Source: CAZIVP01 sp964542915
GTDB taxonomy: Bacteria; Calditrichota; Calditrichia; Calditrichales; Calditrichaceae
Assembly: GCA_964542915.1 (NCBI GenBank)
Contig: CAZIVP010000004.1
Coordinates: forward strand, 124,001 to 188,000
DNA length: 64,000 nucleotides
Direction: 5' to 3'
Below, piece after piece: positions 59,600-64,000 of this stretch (position 1 is its first letter; the number at the start of each line of letters is the position of its first letter). Both the position numbers and the translations under genes were made by a program. The notes beneath the pieces are model-generated. The model was not told the origin of the DNA and did not search any database. It saw only the letters and a program-made list of their open reading frames with translations.

Positions 59600-61987
59600 T
59601 TAATCCCGAAGTGTGGCACTGAATTTGTTTTTGGATTCTTCGATGATGCGGTCAAAGATGCGATCAACTTCTTCATCGTTTAACGTTCGATCAAAAGCCT
59701 GGAACCGCATCCGAATAGCCAAACTTTTTTTACCTTCCGGTATATGCTCTCCACTGTATACATCAAATATAAACACATCCTGCAGTAATTCGCCACCTGA
59801 TTTTTTCACAAATTGAAGCACGTCTGCGGCGGGCGTCTCATTGTCCATCACAAGCGCCATATCCCTTTCCGATACGGGATACCTTGAAACCGGTTTGTAA
59901 TGGCGCTTAAAATGCGTCGCCTTCATCAAAAGATCCGCATTCAATTCCAAAGCATATACCGGTTTTTCGATATCAAACCGCGAACAAATGTCCGTGTTGA
60001 GCAGACCACAAAGACCGACAAACTCGCCATTGACTTTCACAGCAATGGTTTCATGTTTACTAAATACTTTGAAATCATCATATAAAATAAATTGAATTTT
60101 GTCAAGGAATATTTTCTCAAAAAGTTGTTCTAAAATTCCTTTAAGGTCATAAAAATCAATAGGTTGCTCTGACCCGTCCCAGGCGGGATAGCGCCGTTGT
60201 CCTGTTAAAACAGCGCTAAGCGCATATGGCTGATCAGGCAGCTGATTTTCACGATAATTGACAAATATGCGTCCGAGTTCGAATAAACGAACATTACGCA
60301 TCTGACGGTTAAGATTGTATGATAATGATTTCAGCAAACCCGGTAATAACGAAGGTCTCATAGTGGTCATATCATCACTTATTGGATTAAGTATGGTTAC
60401 TTCCCTGCCCTGCACAAATGGCTCGGCTTCACTGGCTTTTATCATGCTGTTGGTATAGGCTTCATTTAAACCTAATTCCACCAGTTTCTCGCGGAAGATA
60501 TCCAGCACATATTCGGGACGCGGCTGTGTATCTTCGTAGATGATTTCGGTCGTTTTTTTGGTAGGCAAATTTGAATAGTGCACCAATCGCGCTACCTCTT
60601 CTATCAGGTCAACGCTTTGACGGATATCGACCCGAAAGGAAGGCACGTGAACATAGCCCTCTCTATAGATTAGCTCCAGACGCTTTAAAGTATCAATAAT
60701 CGTTTGATGATCGAGGTCCGTTCCTAATAGGCGATTAACGTGATCGGGATCGAAAGCGACTTTGACCGGGTCATGAACGCTGGGATAATTGTCGGCAATA
60801 CCGCGGACGGTTTGGCCTTCTGCATAGGTTTCAAGGAGTTCCGTTGCCCTGTTTAGGGCGCTGATAACGCCCTCGATATCGGCGCCACGTTCGAACCGCT
60901 GCGATGCTTCTGAACAAAGCCCCAAGCGCTTGCTCGAAGCAGCGATTCGTTGCGGTTTAAAATAAGCGCTTTCCAACAGAATATCTTTGGTTTCAAAATC
61001 CACTTCTGAATTTTGTCCACCCATAATACCGCCGATGGCAATCGGTCGTTCGCCGTCGTAAATCATCACCGTCTCGTCGGGCAAGGTGCGTTCCTTATCA
61101 TCCAACGTTATAAATGTTTGCCCCTTCTTGCTGGCACGCACATGGATCTCGTTGCCTTTGATTTCTCTTAAGTCGAAGGCATGTAACGGGTGGCCTGTTT
61201 CCATCAATACAAAATTGGTAATATCGACAATATTATTAATGGGGCGCAGGCCTACCGCTTCTAATTTTTCCCGCATCCATTGCGGGCTTTCGCCTATTTT
61301 AACATTGCGTATAACGCGTGCGGCGTATCGGTGGCAGCCATCCGTGTCGTGGATATGCACGGCTGCGTAATGATCGATGGATTCGGTGCTGTCTTCTTTA
61401 ACATTTACATCGGGTTTGCGTAAGGTTTGTTTATTGATAGCCGCAATTTCCCGGGCCACGCCGATAATACTCAGACAGTCGGGACGGTTTGGCGTTACTG
61501 CTATATCAAGTATATAGTCCTGATTTTCGGCCAGCATCTCATATACATCCACCCCCAGCGGCGGTGCATCTTTAAACGCCCAAATTCCATGCGAGGTTTG
61601 ATCCAATCCTAACTCTTCACGAGAGCAAATCATACCGTTTGATTCAACGCCGCGAATCTTGACTTTTTTAATTTTGAATCCATTTGGTAAGTTCGCTCCA
61701 TTTTGGGCAAAGGGTACATACTGGCCCTCAGCTACATTCGGAGCGCCGCAAATCACCTGTACCGGTTCTTCCTTCTCGCTGCTGATTACCTCACAAACGG
61801 AAAGCTTATTCGCATTTGGATGTTGTTTTACACTGATAACACGGCCCACAACCACACCCTGAAAAGGCTGAATCCGCGGCGTGAGCTCTTCAACTTCAAG
61901 TCCGCTTTCCGTGAGGCTATTCGCCAACTCCTGAGGCGATTGTCCGATATCCACATAATCCTTTAACCAATTGAACGAAACCTTCAT
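59600..61987 (-). CDS. pheT: Phenylalanyl-tRNA synthetase beta subunit
   Basis: The 795-residue beta chain of the (alpha-beta)2 enzyme. A tRNA-binding OB domain (EMAP-like, about 40-150, VVVGRVISVKQHPNA), the B3/B4 editing domain in the middle (with EIHVR, GGQNSEVDFETKD), the core-like B6/B7 part, and a C-terminal anticodon-binding RNP fold (HFKRHYKPVSRYP onward) are all present. It follows pheS by 11 bases. Confidence 0.96.
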   Translation of the reverse strand: MKVSFNWLKDYVDIGQSPQELANSLTESGLEVEELTPRIQPFQGVVVGRVISVKQHPNANKLSVCEVISSEKEEPVQVICGAPNVAEGQYVPFAQNGANLPNGFKIKKVKIRGVESNGMICSREELGLDQTSHGIWAFKDAPPLGVDVYEMLAENQDYILDIAVTPNRPDCLSIIGVAREIAAINKQTLRKPDVNVKEDSTESIDHYAAVHIHDTDGCHRYAARVIRNVKIGESPQWMREKLEAVGLRPINNIVDITNFVLMETGHPLHAFDLREIKGNEIHVRASKKGQTFITLDDKERTLPDETVMIYDGERPIAIGGIMGGQNSEVDFETKDILLESAYFKPQRIAASSKRLGLCSEASQRFERGADIEGVISALNRATELLETYAEGQTVRGIADNYPSVHDPVKVAFDPDHVNRLLGTDLDHQTIIDTLKRLELIYREGYVHVPSFRVDIRQSVDLIEEVARLVHYSNLPTKKTTEIIYEDTQPRPEYVLDIFREKLVELGLNEAYTNSMIKASEAEPFVQGREVTILNPISDDMTTMRPSLLPGLLKSLSYNLNRQMRNVRLFELGRIFVNYRENQLPDQPYALSAVLTGQRRYPAWDGSEQPIDFYDLKGILEQLFEKIFLDKIQFILYDDFKVFSKHETIAVKVNGEFVGLCGLLNTDICSRFDIEKPVYALELNADLLMKATHFKRHYKPVSRYPVSERDMALVMDNETPAADVLQFVKKSGGELLQDVFIFDVYSGEHIPEGKKSLAIRMRFQAFDRTLNDEEVDRIFDRIIEESKNKFSATLRD

Positions 61988-61998
61988 GACATGCCTTA

Positions 61999-63009
61999 TC
62001 AGAATTGGGTTAGAAATCTTATATCATTTTCGAACAGGGTGCGAATATAATCAATATCGTATTTCAGCATTGCGATACGGTCTATTCCCATACCGAAGGC
62101 ATAACCACTATAAATGTCCGGATCATATCCAACAGCGCGAAATACATTGGGATGCACCATGCCGGCCCCGGAAATTTCGATCCAGCCCGTATGTTTGCAG
62201 ACGCGACAACCCTCGCCACGGCAAAACACGCAATTGAAGTCGTATTCGGCACTGGGTTCCGTAAACGGGAAAAAGCTTGGCCTAAAGCGCACCTTCATAT
62301 CCTCTCCAAAAAGGCGCTTTGCAAAGGCATCTATCACGCCTTTAAGGTCGGCGAAGGTAATATCGGTATCCACCGCCAATCCTTCCACCTGATGAAAAAA
62401 TGGCGAATGGCTGGCGTCGGGCGTGTCTCTCCGGAAGACGCGGCCGGGCGCAATCATCCGTATAGGTGGTTTTTGTTGTTGCATCACCCGGATTTGAACC
62501 GGAGAAGTGTGGGTACGAAGCACGATATCTTCGGTAATGTAAAGCGTGTCCTGCATATCTCGTGCAGGGTGGGATTTCGGAATATTTAATGCCTCGAAAT
62601 TATAGAAATCCGTTTCAATTTCAGGTCCGTCTTCTACCGTAAATCCGAAGCTTCTGAAAATCGCTTTGATTTCGTCAGCCGCCTGGGTAATGGGATGTTT
62701 TCGACCAATAAACTGCTTGCGGCCGGGCAACGTTAAATCGAGTTTCTTATCGCTATCTTTCCTGCTTTTAACACGTTCTTCCAACCGGTCGTATGCCGTT
62801 TCAAGCTCTTTTTTAAGCTCGTTCAGAGCCTGCCCTGCTTTGGGTTTTTCTTCTTTGGGAACCTCACCCATCAGTGAGAAAGCCTGAGACACGGCGCCCT
62901 TACGGCCAAGAAATTTTATACGTAGTTGTTCAAGATCTTCTTCGGATCGTACGCTGGCTTTATCTTTATCGAATGCCTTTTTAATTTCATCAATGCGTTC
63001 AAATATCAT
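61999..63009 (-). CDS. pheS: Phenylalanyl-tRNA synthetase alpha subunit
   Basis: The 336-residue catalytic chain. An N-terminal coiled coil (about 1-85), then the class II core: HPARDMQDTLYI, motif 2 PGRVFRRDTPDASHSPFFHQVEG, and motif 3 YAFGMGIDRIAMLKY. A CVFCRGEGCRVCKHTGW stretch gives a four-Cys zinc-like site seen in some PheS lines. The 166-base gap to rplT holds no T-box that I can see. Confidence 0.96.
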   Translation of the reverse strand: MIFERIDEIKKAFDKDKASVRSEEDLEQLRIKFLGRKGAVSQAFSLMGEVPKEEKPKAGQALNELKKELETAYDRLEERVKSRKDSDKKLDLTLPGRKQFIGRKHPITQAADEIKAIFRSFGFTVEDGPEIETDFYNFEALNIPKSHPARDMQDTLYITEDIVLRTHTSPVQIRVMQQQKPPIRMIAPGRVFRRDTPDASHSPFFHQVEGLAVDTDITFADLKGVIDAFAKRLFGEDMKVRFRPSFFPFTEPSAEYDFNCVFCRGEGCRVCKHTGWIEISGAGMVHPNVFRAVGYDPDIYSGYAFGMGIDRIAMLKYDIDYIRTLFENDIRFLTQF

Positions 63010-63175
63010 CCTTTAACACCCTGCTTGTGCCATCCCAAACACTGCTGATCAATAACTTCGTTTTTTTCTAATCTTTCCGAACTCCATTTAAAAAAACGTT
63101 ATTTGAAAGAAGCATATTATAGAGGTGAAATGATTGTAAGCAGGCCTCCCTGTTTTAATCCGGGTCCGCTTTGAA

Positions 63176-63523
63176 TTACGATGTTACCTGCTTAACCAGC
63201 TCTTCGAATCCTTGCGGATTATTGACCGCCATGTCAGCAAGGGTCTTGCGATTTAATTCAATTTGGGATTTTTTAAGGGCATTCATAAACACCGAGTAAG
63301 ATACACCGCACGCACGACAGGCGGCATTGATGCGTGTAATCCATAATTTGCGGAATTCACGTTTTTTTGCGCGCCGGTCGCGGTAAGCATACTGCCAACT
63401 TTTTTCAACCTGATCTTTTGCGGTTTTATATAGACGACTCTTTCCTAATCGATAGCCCTTGGCCGCCTTTAATATTTTTTTTCTTCTTCTGCGGGCGGCA
63501 ACGTTATTGGTAGCACGTGGCAT
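63176..63523 (-). CDS. rplT: Ribosomal protein L20
   Basis: A 115-residue basic protein of the large subunit, also a translation repressor of its own operon in other bacteria. MPRATNNVAARRRRKKILKAAKGYRLG and the RDRRAKKREFRKLWITRINAA helix are standard. AGGAG precedes the ATG. Gap of 20 bases to rpmI. Confidence 0.97.
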   Translation of the reverse strand: MPRATNNVAARRRRKKILKAAKGYRLGKSRLYKTAKDQVEKSWQYAYRDRRAKKREFRKLWITRINAACRACGVSYSVFMNALKKSQIELNRKTLADMAVNNPQGFEELVKQVTS

Positions 63524-63543
63524 AGTAGTCTCCTCAACTTTAT

Positions 63544-63738
63544 TTACTCAAGAATCATTCGCTTTACGCGAGAAATATCGGTTTTATGTACCTGGTTTTC
63601 CTGTCTCAAATTACGTTTCCGCTTGGGCGATTTTTTTGTCAATATATGGCTATGATAGGCATTATGACGTTTAACCTTTCCACTTGCGGTTACACGAAAA
63701 CGCTTTGAAGCGCCTCGTTTCGATTTCATCTTAGGCAT
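63544..63738 (-). CDS. rpmI: Ribosomal protein L35
   Basis: A 64-residue basic protein of the large subunit beginning MPKMKSKRGASKRFRVTASGK-like wording; SHILTKKSPKRKRNLR is typical. The start at 63738 gives the normal length; the upstream ATG at 63747 adds three residues without support. Confidence 0.96.
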   Translation of the reverse strand: MPKMKSKRGASKRFRVTASGKVKRHNAYHSHILTKKSPKRKRNLRQENQVHKTDISRVKRMILE

Positions 63739-63754
63739 AGCAATCAACCCCTTT

Positions 63755-64000
63755 CTATTTATGCGTCAATACCATCGTCATCATTCGGCCCTCAAATTTC
63801 TTGGGCTGTTCAATTTTCGCTATATCTTCTAACATTTCAAGAACCCGATCCAGCAATTGTTCGCCAAATTCCTTGTAGGCAAGCTCCCTTCCTCGAAACT
63901 GTACCGTAAATTTAACTTTGTTTTTGTTTTCAAGGAATGAGCGGGCGTGTCTTACTTTAAATTCCAGGTCATGGTCTTCGGTTTTGGGACGCATACGGAT
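63755..64000 (-). CDS. infC: Translation initiation factor IF-3, C-terminal part
   Basis: The last 81 residues of IF-3 up to the window edge: RPKTEDHDLEFKVRHARSFL, the VQFRGREL strand, and IEQPKKFEGRMMTMVL. The frame is open beyond base 64000, so the N-terminal domain and start lie outside. It heads the common infC-rpmI-rplT run. Confidence 0.96.
   Translation of the reverse strand: MRMRPKTEDHDLEFKVRHARSFLENKNKVKFTVQFRGRELAYKEFGEQLLDRVLEMLEDIAKIEQPKKFEGRMMTMVLTHK

Overview
This 64 kb window is an ordinary, densely coded bacterial chromosome segment. I see no phage, insertion sequence, CRISPR array or rRNA operon. The cell envelope looks diderm: there are several lipoproteins with clear lipoboxes, an RlpA, MltG, and very long TPR proteins with signal peptides. 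The mix resembles deep-branching members of the FCB group and its relatives (Calditrichota / KSB1-like lineages). It includes TPR lipoproteins that begin CAYFNTFFNAKK, a PD40 propeller lipoprotein, NapC-like multihaem cytochrome, DUF4416, CsrA without flagellar genes in view, and 6S RNA between zapA and rny. That placement is inference from gene style and cannot be settled from the sequence alone.

Layout. From 1 to about 41.2 kb almost everything is on the + strand: the end of trpD; an aroQ-mltG-pcrA-TPR-PD40 run; a DNA repair pair related to Bacillus MrfA/MrfB, interrupted by an inverted small Cys protein and a membrane-anchored hydrolase; a lipid run (acyl-CoA ligase, DUF4416, plsY, gpsA) followed by a universal stress protein and fbp; asnS, a LOG-like protein, acylphosphatase, apt and tRNA-Arg; a DoxX protein on the - strand; a TPR membrane protein with an ArgD-like aminotransferase; an unknown membrane protein with a MalK-like ATPase; a seven-haem cytochrome, tryptophanase and sirtuin; a TPR lipoprotein, rlpA, trx, engB; an acyl-CoA carboxylase/enoyl-CoA hydratase pair; csrA, an EamA transporter and a CPBP protease. 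From 41.3 kb to the end most genes are on the - strand: a two-domain isoprenoid kinase fusion with leuS; methyltransferase, cupin and small proteins; DUF368-pcm-glycosyltransferase-tRNA-Pro(GGG)-MerR; then selD with DUF58; then the conserved block infC-rpmI-rplT-pheS-pheT-zapB-like-zapA-6S RNA-rny-folD. OPT transporter, a PqqD-like protein and tRNA-Pro(CGG) are on the + strand inside this half.

Most rewarding points. selD contains an in-frame UGA at the catalytic cysteine position, followed by a hairpin that looks like a bacterial SECIS, so SelD is probably itself a selenoprotein and a standard ORF call truncates it. One gene appears to fuse the two successive kinases of isoprenoid-alcohol salvage (VTE5-like and VTE6/DUF92-like). 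A 6S RNA is readable between zapA and rny. Several promoters fit a common TTGACA-N17-TATATT pattern. I did not find a convincing wholly new multi-gene system; the small Cys protein, the 8-TM protein next to the MalK-like ATPase, and the seven-haem cytochrome are the least explained genes.

All calls come from reading translated sequence and motifs. No database search was possible.
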